Below are positions 25,461 through 35,564 of a stretch of DNA of 64,000 nucleotides, piece after piece. Under the pieces are notes generated by a model that searched no databases, had not been told where the DNA came from, and saw only the letters and a list, made by a program, of their open reading frames with translations. Position 1 is the first letter of the stretch; each line of letters starts with the position of its first letter. Source of the DNA: an uncultured Spirochaetaceae bacterium (GTDB lineage Bacteria; Spirochaetota; Spirochaetia; Treponematales; Treponemataceae); assembly GCA_902789325.1 (NCBI GenBank), contig CADANN010000013.1, positions 1 to 64,000 of the forward strand, in the 5' to 3' direction. The translations under genes were made by a program, and so were the position numbers.

Positions 25461-27437
25461 CTACTTCTTGAGGAGTTTTGCCAGATTCTTAGCTGTGAAT
25501 CCAAGATATTCAGCTACCTTATTAGCTGGACCTGATGTACCGAATGTGTCGATACAGAAGCAGTTCTCTTTTGAAGTGAACTGGAGCCATTCCATAGAAA
25601 TGCCGGCTTCTGTACATACAACACGCTTTGTTTCACCAATGATAGCGTCCTGTTTTGCCTTAGGAAGATTTTCGAATTTCTTAAGATCTGGAACAGAAAC
25701 GATACGAATCTTCTTCTCTGGAACTTCAGCTGCAGCCTGGAGAGCCATATTAACTTCAGAACCACTTGCAAGAATTGTGATATCAGGCTTGTCTGCACCA
25801 CTCTTTACAATGTAAGCACCATTTGCTGCCATGTTCTTCTTCCAAGACTTGTCTTCCTTTTCGTAAACAGCAAGTGCCTGGCGTGTGAATGCCATACAAA
25901 CTGGATGATCTTTAGAAGCGTAAGCAATCTTCCATGCTTCCATAGATTCTTCAGGGTCACCTGGGCGGATAGCCTGAACACCAGGAATAGCGCGGAGAGA
26001 AGTCATTGTTTCAATTGGCTGATGTGTTGGACCATCTTCACCTACGTAGATTGAGTCGTGTGTGAATACGTAGATTACAGGCTGCTTCATCAAAGAAACA
26101 ACGCGGAGAGATGGACGGAGATAATCTGCGAATACAAGGAATGTAGCACAGAATGGGCGGAGACCACCATGGAGAGAAATACCTGCACAAACAGCAGACA
26201 TTGCAAACTCACGGATACCGTATTCGATTGTACGGCCTGCGCGGTTTTCTGGGCTGAAGGTTCCGTTATCAGTTGCTTTGAATGCAGTCTTGTTTGGTCC
26301 CATCAAGTCAGCAGAACCACCAACAAGGTTAGCATAGCGGGCAGCAATTACGTTCAAAGCCTTTCCAGAAGCATCACGTGTAGCACAAGCATCACCTACT
26401 TTGTAAACAACATCTTTTACAGTGTCGTCTGTTACAGCGTCTGAATGGTAAGCATCCCAGAGCTTCTTGAGTTCTGGATTTTCTTTTGCCCATGCAGCGA
26501 AATCAGCATTCCAGTCTGCTTCTGCCTTAGCAAATGCAGCCTTCTTGCTTTCGAAATATTTGTAAGCTTCAGGAACTACATAGAAGTCCTGATCAACTGG
26601 AAGTCCAAGCTTCTTCTTTGCAGCGATAATGCCTTCTGCACCAAGTGGAGCACCGTGTACATCAGCAGTTCCCTGCTTTGGAGCGCCCTTACCGATTACA
26701 GACTTGAGCATAATCAAAGTTGGCTGATCCTTGCACTTCTTAGCTTCTTTTACGAGCTCTACGATACCTTCAACATCGTACATACTTCCTTTAAGAACCT
26801 GCCAGCCATAAGCCTTGTAGCGAGCTGCAATATTATCTGTGAAAGTAATATCTGTATTACCATCAATAGAAATCTTATTCTGATCGTAGAATACGATGAG
26901 TTTACCAAGTTTAAGATTACCAGCGAGAGAACAAGCTTCAGAAGCAACACCTTCCTGAAGACATCCTTCTCCTACGAGAGAGTATGTGTAGTGGTCTACA
27001 ATCTTGTGACCCTTTGTATTGAATTTTGCAGCGAGCATCTGTTCTGCAACAGCCATACCAACAGCCATTGAAACGCCCTGTCCGAGTGGACCACCAGTAC
27101 ACTCAACACCATCAGTTTCACCATATTCCGGGTGACCAGGACACTTAGAACCAACCTGACGGAAGTTCTTAATATCGTCCATGCTTACTTTGTATCCTGC
27201 CAAATGGAGGATGCTGTAAAGAAGCATAGAACCATGTCCTGCAGAAAGTACGAAACGGTCTCTATCAGCCCATTTTGAATTAGCAGGATTGTGCTTCATG
27301 ATTTCGCCATACAAAACAGCGGCTGCTTCTGCAGCTCCGAGTGGAAGTCCTGGGTGACCAGAATTTGCCTTCTGAATTGCGTCCATAGACAAGCTGCGGA
27401 TTGAAAGTGCAACTGCCTCAACACCTTTTTTGTTCAT
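25461..27437 (-). CDS. tkt: Transketolase
   Basis: 658 aa, full length. Thiamine-diphosphate enzyme of the non-oxidative pentose phosphate pathway that moves two-carbon units between sugar phosphates. Marks: SGHPGLPLGAAE near residue 25, HGSMLLYS near 70, the ThDP motif GEGCLQEGVASEA near 155-165, the central TK motif in the pyrimidine domain (TIEYGIREFAMSAVCAGIS), and DSIYVGEDGPTHQPIE near 460. The EIIA-like gene is 53 bp upstream on the same strand, so they may be co-transcribed. Confidence 0.95.
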   Translation of the reverse strand: MNKKGVEAVALSIRSLSMDAIQKANSGHPGLPLGAAEAAAVLYGEIMKHNPANSKWADRDRFVLSAGHGSMLLYSILHLAGYKVSMDDIKNFRQVGSKCPGHPEYGETDGVECTGGPLGQGVSMAVGMAVAEQMLAAKFNTKGHKIVDHYTYSLVGEGCLQEGVASEACSLAGNLKLGKLIVFYDQNKISIDGNTDITFTDNIAARYKAYGWQVLKGSMYDVEGIVELVKEAKKCKDQPTLIMLKSVIGKGAPKQGTADVHGAPLGAEGIIAAKKKLGLPVDQDFYVVPEAYKYFESKKAAFAKAEADWNADFAAWAKENPELKKLWDAYHSDAVTDDTVKDVVYKVGDACATRDASGKALNVIAARYANLVGGSADLMGPNKTAFKATDNGTFSPENRAGRTIEYGIREFAMSAVCAGISLHGGLRPFCATFLVFADYLRPSLRVVSLMKQPVIYVFTHDSIYVGEDGPTHQPIETMTSLRAIPGVQAIRPGDPEESMEAWKIAYASKDHPVCMAFTRQALAVYEKEDKSWKKNMAANGAYIVKSGADKPDITILASGSEVNMALQAAAEVPEKKIRIVSVPDLKKFENLPKAKQDAIIGETKRVVCTEAGISMEWLQFTSKENCFCIDTFGTSGPANKVAEYLGFTAKNLAKLLKK

Positions 27438-27490
27438 AAATTATACTCCTGTGTAGCCCTTCCGGGCATATATAGTTTTTTTATAAAAAA

Positions 27491-27961
27491 TTAAGCTAAT
27501 TCTTTGATGATAGAAGCAAGTACAGCTTCATCTGAACGGAGTTCCAAAGCCTTCTTAAATTTTGGATCTCTGAAAAGTGAAGCCAGAGAAGAAAGTACCT
27601 TGAGGTGAATCTGCGAATTGTGAGCAAGCAGGATGAACATAACAAATACTTCGCGCTCATCAGGAGCCTTCATATCAATTGGGTTCTTAAGATAAACTAC
27701 ACAGATACGCTGCTCTGATTCATTTTTCATGATTGGTGAACGAGCGTGTGGAAGAGCAATACCGTTTCCTACGGCTGTACTCAAAACTTCCTCACGTGCG
27801 CAAAGAGCATTGTACACATCATCAGAAGTCAGTCCTTCTGGAAGATCTATCATTTTACAAACTTTTGAATAAATTTCCTGAGGTGTAGAACCTTCAACAT
27901 TCTTGAATACACCTCCCCTGTGAATAAGCTGAGCCAAGTCTACTTCAAATTCTCCATCCAT
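27491..27961 (-). CDS. PTS EIIA-type protein (fructose/PtsN-like)
   Basis: 156 aa, single EIIA domain of the fructose/mannitol/PtsN superfamily. The phospho-acceptor is His 72 in GNGIALPHARSP; the flanking sequence REEVLSTAVGNG and the later QIHLKVLSSLASLFRD are typical. No EIIB, EIIC, HPr or EI gene is nearby, so a regulatory (PtsN-like) role is more likely than sugar import. Ribosome site AGGAGA upstream. It sits between an unrecognised 490-aa gene (12 bp) and transketolase (53 bp) in one transcription direction. Confidence 0.88.
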   Translation of the reverse strand: MDGEFEVDLAQLIHRGGVFKNVEGSTPQEIYSKVCKMIDLPEGLTSDDVYNALCAREEVLSTAVGNGIALPHARSPIMKNESEQRICVVYLKNPIDMKAPDEREVFVMFILLAHNSQIHLKVLSSLASLFRDPKFKKALELRSDEAVLASIIKELA

Positions 27962-27973
27962 AGTTTTATTCTC

Positions 27974-29446
27974 CTATTTAACTATTTCAAATCCCTTAAA
28001 TCTGTTACATTCCAAAGCCGAATAAAGTGTTACACTGATGTCATCAAAAGTTTCTTCCATTCCATCCAGAGAAAGCGAAACATCATCTGTCGGAAATGAC
28101 GGCCTCATATACGAATTTTCAACCTCTTCCAACAGGCGCACTGCATGACTGTAAAGCTGTGAAAGAATAACCAGTTCCTGCTGCGGAAAATTTTCTGCCG
28201 CAACACCAGAACCACCGATTGCACAAAACAACTCACTTACCTTTGTAAAAAGGTGTAGAATTCTTTTTCGCATTTCAGCAATAGGATAATCAGAAAACTG
28301 ATTATACATTTTTTCAAGTATATCATTACGCTTTTCTATATTCAATAATACAATTCTCCGCTCTTCCTGAGAAATCATTCCCATATTCGGAAAAATAGTC
28401 TGTATTACTTCTTCAAAATCATCTGAAATATCTTTTTTACCACGCTTTTTATCATAAATGCGGTCTTCAAGAATTGCATCGATAACACGTGGAGTCAAAG
28501 TAAGAGCCATATCAGAAAGAAGTGCTCCACGTTCAAAATCCATTCCATTCCATTTACCAGTATATGGAACAGTCTCTCCTTTACGCCAGATTCGTGATTC
28601 TACACCATAAGGTTCAAAACCGATTTTGGTTGTATGAGCCAGAAACTCTTCTGTAGACCCGCAATTACGAATACAGAGCTGTTCCTGATTTTCAAGAAAT
28701 AAAAAAGCAAGCTGTTCTTCTATAGAAGAAGCAGGACCGTGTCTGTCAAAACTTTCGAGCAGGCCGTTTTCAAAATATGTATACCATTCTTCGCGCTGTA
28801 CGGCATCATCAGAAATTACAAAATCTGTAAGTCTGCTGACCTGTGGACGCATCTCTACAACCCCATTATTCCAGCTGATTGCACGGCAAAGAATTCTGTC
28901 TCCATATTTAAAATCAACATCGCCACAGATTTTTTTCAAAGGCCAGGCTGTAAGCTTAATCTCCGGCGGCATTGAATACTGCACAGAACTGAGAGGAATA
29001 GAAGTGTTGTTTCTATCATTGAATATATATGGAAGAATGTAGCCTTCACCATAAAGCGCAAAGGTATCCATTGCAAGATTCATAGAAAAAGTTTCCGCCT
29101 CGCTCTCGACAGGATTTCCATCTGCCATAATACTAATGCCGTCTGGCGGAACATCTGGATTTACAAACGGAATACAACGATGACCTATAATAATATATCC
29201 TTTTTCTACTTCTTCGCGGCTTGGCTTAAAACTGAACCAGCGTCCTGTAAAAACTCCAGCCTTGGTTACAAATTCATTATTTACAAGAGAAAAAACAAGA
29301 TCTGAAACATGGAGAATTTCTGCAGCATCCGACTTACTTACTTTAGCACCCTTTGATTTTAGATATTTATAAAATTCGTCTGGCGTAAAAACATCAAGCT
29401 GCTCAGTTAAATATTCTTCTATAATATTGTTAGTCCGAAAATCCAC
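27974..29446 (-). CDS. Unrecognised 490-aa protein upstream of the PTS EIIA-like gene
   Basis: I do not recognise the family. 490 aa, soluble, no signal peptide or membrane helix. Residues about 15-75 could form a winged-helix-like unit (TPDEFYKYLKSKGAKVS, then SDAAEILHVSDLVFSLV). The middle is beta-rich (MEMRPQ-like and PLKKICGDVDFKYGDRILCR), and the C-terminal 170 residues are helical with acidic stretches. Gap to the EIIA gene is 12 bp, so it is coupled to it, and a role in sugar or nitrogen signalling is possible but unproven. The ATG lies close to a GAGG sequence. Probably a lineage-conserved hypothetical. Confidence 0.75.
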   Translation of the reverse strand: MDFRTNNIIEEYLTEQLDVFTPDEFYKYLKSKGAKVSKSDAAEILHVSDLVFSLVNNEFVTKAGVFTGRWFSFKPSREEVEKGYIIIGHRCIPFVNPDVPPDGISIMADGNPVESEAETFSMNLAMDTFALYGEGYILPYIFNDRNNTSIPLSSVQYSMPPEIKLTAWPLKKICGDVDFKYGDRILCRAISWNNGVVEMRPQVSRLTDFVISDDAVQREEWYTYFENGLLESFDRHGPASSIEEQLAFLFLENQEQLCIRNCGSTEEFLAHTTKIGFEPYGVESRIWRKGETVPYTGKWNGMDFERGALLSDMALTLTPRVIDAILEDRIYDKKRGKKDISDDFEEVIQTIFPNMGMISQEERRIVLLNIEKRNDILEKMYNQFSDYPIAEMRKRILHLFTKVSELFCAIGGSGVAAENFPQQELVILSQLYSHAVRLLEEVENSYMRPSFPTDDVSLSLDGMEETFDDISVTLYSALECNRFKGFEIVK

Positions 29447-29543
29447 GAGGGGTATTTTAATCTAAAACGATAAATCTGTAAATTAGTATTGATTAAGAAT
29501 AAACTCTTACAAATCGACTCCTCGCAACGAGCTGATTTTTCTG

Positions 29544-29549
29544 CTATAC
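29544..29549 (+). promoter_or_regulatory. Extended -10 box of the MBL hydrolase gene
   Basis: TGC followed by TATACT, an extended -10 that needs no strong -35. It ends 7 nt before the ATG at 29557, and there is no Shine-Dalgarno sequence. Confidence 0.5.
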
Positions 29550-29556
29550 TGATTTT

Positions 29557-30432
29557 ATGAAATTAACGTTTTTGGGAACCGGTACAAGCCACGGCGTTCC
29601 AGTTATTGCCTGTGATTGTGCAGTATGTAATTCTAAAGATCCACGTGACAAACGAACAAGAAGCTCAGCCTATATTCAAACAGCAGATAATAAATATATT
29701 CTTATTGATGTTGGCCCCGATTTTCGCACTCAAGCTTTACGCGAAAAAATCCGCCAGATTGATGCAATTCTTTTAACTCACAGTCATGCAGACCACTTAC
29801 ACGGAATTGATGATTTACGTAACTTTTCGTGCATAATGTCTAACAAGCCGGAAAATCCTCAGAACGAAAAATATGATAAGCCCCCTATTCCAATTTACAC
29901 AAATCATAGCGCCGCAGAACATTTAAAACACAGTTTTGGATATCTTTTCAGCGAAAAAGCAGAAGGTGGCGGACATGCAAAAATCAACCTGATTGAACCA
30001 GCCGCACCCTTCAAAATTGACAATACTGTAATTACACCAATTCCAATGATGCATGGTTCTCTGGAAACTACCGGATGGTTATTAACAGAAAACGCCGGAA
30101 CTCCGGAACAAAAGTCTATTGCATATCTTACAGACTGCAATTACATAAGTGATGATTCTATTAAGCTGATTCAAAAGCAGGCAGGAAAACTTGTACATCT
30201 TGTAATTGACGGACTTCGTATAAAAGAACACAGCACACATTTCAGCTTTTTGCAGGCACTCGAAATGGCCGGAAAAATCGGTGCTGAAAAAGTTTGGTTT
30301 ACACACCTTACACACAACAGTTCTCATGTTGAAACCGCAGCTTATATGGAAGAACACAGAAAAGAATTCCCTGGACTCGAAGCAGTAAAGACTTTACAAC
30401 CCGCTTATGACGGGCTTGTAATTGAAAGCTGA
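29557..30432 (+). CDS. MBL-fold metal-dependent hydrolase (PhnP-like)
   Basis: 291 aa, cytoplasmic metallo-beta-lactamase fold. Starts GTGTSHGVPVIACDC with the Cys-rich segment CDCAVCNSKDPRDKRTRSSA seen in PhnP/Lactamase_B_2 hydrolases. Metal motif HSHADHLHGIDDLR at about 74-87, a second His in PMMHGSLETTGWLL, Asp in LTDCNYI, and a late WFTHLTHNSSH. Likely a phosphodiesterase acting on small cyclic or nucleotide-like phosphates; exact substrate unknown. No phn genes are nearby. Stands alone, with the bidirectional terminator at 30477 on its 3' side. Confidence 0.85.
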   Translation: MKLTFLGTGTSHGVPVIACDCAVCNSKDPRDKRTRSSAYIQTADNKYILIDVGPDFRTQALREKIRQIDAILLTHSHADHLHGIDDLRNFSCIMSNKPENPQNEKYDKPPIPIYTNHSAAEHLKHSFGYLFSEKAEGGGHAKINLIEPAAPFKIDNTVITPIPMMHGSLETTGWLLTENAGTPEQKSIAYLTDCNYISDDSIKLIQKQAGKLVHLVIDGLRIKEHSTHFSFLQALEMAGKIGAEKVWFTHLTHNSSHVETAAYMEEHRKEFPGLEAVKTLQPAYDGLVIES

Positions 30433-30435
30433 TAT

Positions 30436-30466
30436 GGATTGCTTCGTCTCCGGCTCGCAATGACGG
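30436..30466. repeat. REP-like intergenic repeat, copy 2
   Basis: Reverse complement shares CCGTCATTGCGAG and GACGAAGCAA with the copy at 25428-25459, with a variable centre. Positioned between the MBL gene stop and a terminator. Confidence 0.7.
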
Positions 30467-30476
30467 ACAAAAAAAT

Positions 30477-30503
30477 AACCCCGTCGGCATTTCCAACGGG
30501 GTT
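30477..30503. terminator. Bidirectional terminator between MBL gene and rpmB
   Basis: AACCCCGT stem with complement ACGGGGTT; A-run on the left and T-run on the right, so it works for both convergent genes. Confidence 0.85.
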
Positions 30504-30523
30504 TTCGCGGTTCAAAACGAAAC

Positions 30524-30751
30524 TTAGTTCTGAGCTACTTCAGCAGTCTTTGGAACTCTTACTTTCTTCTCAATGTATCCACTGCTAAGACAGCTAGAGC
30601 AAACCTTGATAGTTCTAACTGTTCCGTTAGGAAGAACAGCCTTTACGCTGTGGAGGTTAGGTCTCCATGTTCTGCGAGTATGGTTCATAGACTTACTAAC
30701 TTTATTACCAGACATAACGCCTTTTCCGCAAACATCACACATTCTAGACAT
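30524..30751 (-). CDS. rpmB: Ribosomal protein L28
   Basis: 75 aa, large-subunit protein. Zinc-type L28 with CDVCGKG (Cys pair near 5-8) and CSSC (near 52-55); the core SKSMNHTRRTWRPNLHSVKA is typical (20 residues quoted). AAGGAAGG ribosome site upstream. Monocistronic with a terminator directly downstream. Confidence 0.95.
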   Translation of the reverse strand: MSRMCDVCGKGVMSGNKVSKSMNHTRRTWRPNLHSVKAVLPNGTVRTIKVCSSCLSSGYIEKKVRVPKTAEVAQN

Positions 30752-30886
30752 ATCTTTATCCTTCCTTATATTAAAACAATTTTCCCACGCAAATTACAAT
30801 AGTTTAGAAAGAATATACAAATTCAAAAAAAAAGTCAATTGCTGAAAAATGAATTTCGCAAAATTAAAACTATAAGCATAAAAAAA

Positions 30887-30920
30887 GGACCAGTGGAAAT
30901 ATCGTTAAAACCACTGGTCC
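30887..30920 (-). terminator. Terminator of the mgl operon
   Basis: Perfect 10-bp stem GGACCAGTGG / CCACTGGTCC with 14-nt loop, followed by seven Ts on the minus strand. About 20 bp after the mglC stop. Confidence 0.9.
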
Positions 30921-30940
30921 ATTTACAAGAGGAAGACTTT

Positions 30941-32518
30941 TTATTTTCTTTTTAGATATTTCACACTATCAAGTGCTACTGCCGCAATAATGATAAACCC
31001 CTTGAATACGAACTGAAGATTTGTATCAATTCCAAGGAAGGTCAAACAATATGTAAGACCAGTAAAGATGATTACACCAATCACAGCACCACGAATTTTA
31101 CCGATACCACCATTAAACGAAATACCACCTACAACACAGGCAGCAATCGCATCAAGCTCAAAGCCCTGTCCTGTTCCAGCACTTGCATTTGCACGGAAAG
31201 CTTCAAGGAAAGCCCCACAGCCGTAGAAAATACCTGCCATAATAAAGATGCCCATTGTTACAGCAAATACATTAATACCACTTACAGCAGCAGCTTCAGC
31301 ATTTCCACCAACTGCATACATATTCTTACCAAAAGTAGTTTTATTCCAGATAAACCATGCAACAAAAATTGCAATTACTGCCGGAATAATCAATTTAGGG
31401 AAAGTAATCAAATCTCCATCAAAATAGAACAATTCCCATCGGCCACCAATCAAATCTTTTATTTTTGGATCAATAGAACCAACCGGTGTACCACTAGTTC
31501 CAAAGAACAAAAGACCATAAATAATCAGCTGTGCAGAAAGAGTTGAAATGAACGGATGAATCTTGAACTTTGCACTGAAGAATCCAGAGAAGCAGCTGAA
31601 CATTACACAAAGTGCTATAGAAAGGAAAAGCGCAAGAGCGAGACGTCCGCCCATTGGAAGCCCGGTAAAATCCCATGGTTCCATTCCAAAGAACGAAACA
31701 ATATTTTTACTAGGGTGCAGAATCAAACCAGTAGTTACCGAACCAAGTGCAACCATTCGACATACACTCAAATCTGTACCGGCAATAAGGATAAGCCCCG
31801 CAACTCCCAAAGCATAAAACATACGGGTAGAAGACTGCTCAAGAATTGTAAGAATATTAGGAAGTGAAAGAAGCTGTCCATTTCCAGTAAGTGGAGCAAC
31901 AATAACACACACAATAAAGAAAATCAGAATTGCAATGTATAATCCATTTTCGAGCATGAACTTAGACATCTGAAAATTGTTGATGTAGTTCTTGTAGTTC
32001 ATGGTGATGTTTTCTTTAAAGTTTGTTTTTCCATCACGAAGCGCACGGTTATACATTACATGGTCAATATAAGCCTGATTTTTTGTACTTCTGTATCTTC
32101 CAATTTCAGCAAGATATTTGTTTTTAGCATCAAAGAGAGCAGACTTTCCTTCATACTTTGCAATGTTGATTTCTTCTTTAGAAGTAAGTCTTGAAATTCT
32201 TTCCTTTGTTTCGCCTTTAATTCCACCTACGCGTTTTTTATAGTCAGCCTTACACTTTTCTTCCAGTGCAGACTGCACTGCGTTTACCTGCTTAATATAA
32301 GCCTCAGAAACAATATTTGCATAGGCTACGGCTTTTTTAGAAAGCTCTGAGGCTTCCTTTTTATTACCTGCCTTACGAAGTTCTTCAAGTCGCTCACTAT
32401 ATTTTTGAAGCACAGCATCTTCTTCAAGCGGTTTTACGCTTTTTGAAGCAATATCATTTTCCAATTGTTTGAGGCTTTCTGCCTGCATCTGTTCTATTTC
32501 TTCATTAAAATCTGCCAT
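30941..32518 (-). CDS. mglC: Galactose/glucose ABC transporter permease with long N-terminal extension
   Basis: 525 aa; typical MglC permeases are about 330-340. Residues about 195-525 hold the permease with 9-10 hydrophobic helices and the RbsC/MglC motif GLILIAGTDLSVCRMVALGS. Residues 1-185 are an extra hydrophilic, Lys/Glu-rich, strongly helical region (EEIEQMQAESLKQLENDI; KKEASELSKKAVAYANIV) likely to form a cytoplasmic coiled coil. It forms the membrane pore with MglA. GGAGAAG ribosome site; 18 bp after mglA stop. The extension is not needed for transport in enteric homologues, so it may carry a spirochaete-specific contact. Confidence 0.9.
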   Translation of the reverse strand: MADFNEEIEQMQAESLKQLENDIASKSVKPLEEDAVLQKYSERLEELRKAGNKKEASELSKKAVAYANIVSEAYIKQVNAVQSALEEKCKADYKKRVGGIKGETKERISRLTSKEEINIAKYEGKSALFDAKNKYLAEIGRYRSTKNQAYIDHVMYNRALRDGKTNFKENITMNYKNYINNFQMSKFMLENGLYIAILIFFIVCVIVAPLTGNGQLLSLPNILTILEQSSTRMFYALGVAGLILIAGTDLSVCRMVALGSVTTGLILHPSKNIVSFFGMEPWDFTGLPMGGRLALALFLSIALCVMFSCFSGFFSAKFKIHPFISTLSAQLIIYGLLFFGTSGTPVGSIDPKIKDLIGGRWELFYFDGDLITFPKLIIPAVIAIFVAWFIWNKTTFGKNMYAVGGNAEAAAVSGINVFAVTMGIFIMAGIFYGCGAFLEAFRANASAGTGQGFELDAIAACVVGGISFNGGIGKIRGAVIGVIIFTGLTYCLTFLGIDTNLQFVFKGFIIIAAVALDSVKYLKRK

Positions 32519-32536
32519 ATTCTACTTCTCCACACA

Positions 32537-34030
32537 TTATAAGTATTTAGCAGAAAGGCGCAAAAGCTCTTCCTGATTAGTTTCTTTTGTATTTACAATT
32601 CCAGCCAGACGATGATTAGACATAACAGCAATGCGGTTTGTAATACCAAGAATCTCAGGCATTTCGCTTGAGACTACAATAATAGTCTTACCCTCTTTTG
32701 CCATTTTTATAATCAACTGATAGATTTCATATTTAGCACCAACATCAATACCTCGGGTAGGCTCATCCATAAGGAAGATATCAGGCTTACGTTCCATCCA
32801 TTTTCCAATGATTACCTTCTGCTGATTTCCACCCGATAGTGCTGAAATATTTTCTTCGATTGAAGTACACTTAGTATGCATCTGCTTTACTTCACGATTT
32901 GCAGCTTCAGCCATCTTACGTTCAGAAAGAATTCCATAAGTTTTGTAATTTGTAAGATTTGTAATAACCGTATTAAACTTAATGGTATCTTTACCAAACA
33001 TTCCATTCAGTTTTCGCTCTTCAGTTACAAGCGCAAAGTTATAGGCCATTGCATCTTTACTGCTCATAAAGCGCAGCGATTTACCATTCAGCACAATTTC
33101 ACCGGATGCAATTGTACGAACCCCAAAAAGCGACTCCAGTAATTCACTGCGTCCAGCTCCAACAAGTCCATACAATCCAAAGATTTCCCCCTTCTTAACA
33201 GAAAAGGAAATATCTTCGAGTACCGGCTCATATTTTGTTGTAAGATTTTTAACTTCAAGATATATATCACCCGGATTATTATCTACATCCGGGAAGCGCT
33301 TATCCAATGATCGTCCAACCATTGCAGAAATAAGCTCGTTCATATTCGTATCTTTAATTGGCTTTGTCAAAACCATGTTTCCATCCCGGAGAACCGAAAC
33401 TTCATCACAGATTTCAAAAACCTCATCCATCTTATGAGAAATGTAAACAAAGGAAACTCCCTTGCTCTTCAAATCATTTACAATAGAAAACAATTTTTTA
33501 ATTTCATTTTCTGTAAGAGAAGATGTCGGTTCATCAAGAACAATCAACTTGGCATCGTAAGAAACCGCCTTTGCAATTTCTACCATCTGCCTTTGCGAAA
33601 CAGACATAGTTCTCATAATGGTTCTGCAGTTAATATTCATGTTTAATGAAGAAAAAAGTTTATTGCTTTCGCGTTCCATTTTTGCTTCATCAATAACACC
33701 AAATCTTTTTGGATATCTTCCAAGAAAAAGATTATCGGTAACAGTACGGTCAAGACACTGGTTCAATTCCTGATGAACCATTGCAATTCCGCTTTCAAGA
33801 GCTTCTTTTGGACTCTTAAAATCAATAGGTTTTCCGAGTAAAGAAATCTGCCCTTCATCTTTTGCATAAATACCAAACAGACATTTCATCATTGTTGATT
33901 TGCCTGCACCATTCTCTCCCATAAGTCCCATTACTGAGCCCTTTTTAACAGAAAGATTGATTCCGTTCAGAACAGTATTTTTTGCAAAGGATTTTGAAAG
34001 ATTTTTTATTTCAAGCACTGTATCATTCAT
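32537..34030 (-). CDS. mglA: Galactose/methyl-galactoside ABC transporter ATPase
   Basis: 497 aa from the ATG at 34030 with GGAAATT upstream; an earlier ATG at 34042 lies in that site. Two fused ATPase domains as in RbsA/MglA: first Walker A GENGAGKST near residue 35, signature VSQRQM near 140, Walker B LIVLDEPTSSL; second domain Walker A-like GLVGAGRSE near 285 (degenerate as usual), ALSGGNQQKV and MDEPTRGIDVGAK. Powers sugar import through MglC. A stem-loop lies between mglB and mglA that could lower mglA/mglC relative to mglB. Confidence 0.93.
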   Translation of the reverse strand: MNDTVLEIKNLSKSFAKNTVLNGINLSVKKGSVMGLMGENGAGKSTMMKCLFGIYAKDEGQISLLGKPIDFKSPKEALESGIAMVHQELNQCLDRTVTDNLFLGRYPKRFGVIDEAKMERESNKLFSSLNMNINCRTIMRTMSVSQRQMVEIAKAVSYDAKLIVLDEPTSSLTENEIKKLFSIVNDLKSKGVSFVYISHKMDEVFEICDEVSVLRDGNMVLTKPIKDTNMNELISAMVGRSLDKRFPDVDNNPGDIYLEVKNLTTKYEPVLEDISFSVKKGEIFGLYGLVGAGRSELLESLFGVRTIASGEIVLNGKSLRFMSSKDAMAYNFALVTEERKLNGMFGKDTIKFNTVITNLTNYKTYGILSERKMAEAANREVKQMHTKCTSIEENISALSGGNQQKVIIGKWMERKPDIFLMDEPTRGIDVGAKYEIYQLIIKMAKEGKTIIVVSSEMPEILGITNRIAVMSNHRLAGIVNTKETNQEELLRLSAKYL

Positions 34031-34077
34031 ATCAATTTCCATTATACCGCAGTTTTTTTAATACACCTAACAAAAAA

Positions 34078-34105
34078 GGGGTGCCTGATTTTAATGAGAC
34101 ACCCC
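34078..34105 (-). terminator. Attenuating stem-loop between mglB and mglA
   Basis: GGGGTG...CACCCC stem with a 16-nt loop and minus-strand T-run after it, between the mglB stop (34134) and the mglA start. It probably sets a high binding-protein to transporter ratio by partial termination or by protecting the mglB mRNA end. Confidence 0.65.
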
Positions 34106-34133
34106 CTGAAGCCTGTATTCTCAGGCAAACTTG

Positions 34134-35390
<1,257 letters not shown>

Positions 35391-35393
35391 TCA

Positions 35394-35422
35394 TTTATAA
35401 ACCCGAATATTCTGGTTGTCAA
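35394..35422 (-). promoter_or_regulatory. mglBAC promoter
   Basis: Minus-strand TTGACA (35422-35417), exact 17-bp spacer, TATAAA (35399-35394). Near-consensus sigma-70 type. Confidence 0.75.
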
Positions 35423-35501
35423 ATTTTTTTTCAAATTTTTCAGTATTTTTACCTATTTTGGCACTTCTGGGCTAAAAACACCCCTTTTTATAACAAAATA
35501 T

Positions 35502-35547
35502 TTGATTTTTAAGAGAAGTTCTGCTATCGTATAACGTGTACGAGCAC
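35502..35547 (+). promoter_or_regulatory. Promoter and operator of the LacI-type regulator gene
   Basis: TTGATT (35502-35507), 17-bp spacer and TATCGT (35525-35530) form the promoter. Overlapping its start region is an 18-bp pseudopalindrome (35530-35547, TATAACGT-GT-ACGAGCAC) that matches the mglB operator in its core. Suggests autorepression. Confidence 0.55.
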
Positions 35548-35564
35548 GAGAAGAGTATAATTAT

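Noticed and set aside
35556-35561. TATAAT just before the LacI gene as its promoter
   Set aside because: Only 3 nt separate it from the ATG, too close; the upstream TTGATT-17-TATCGT is a better fit.
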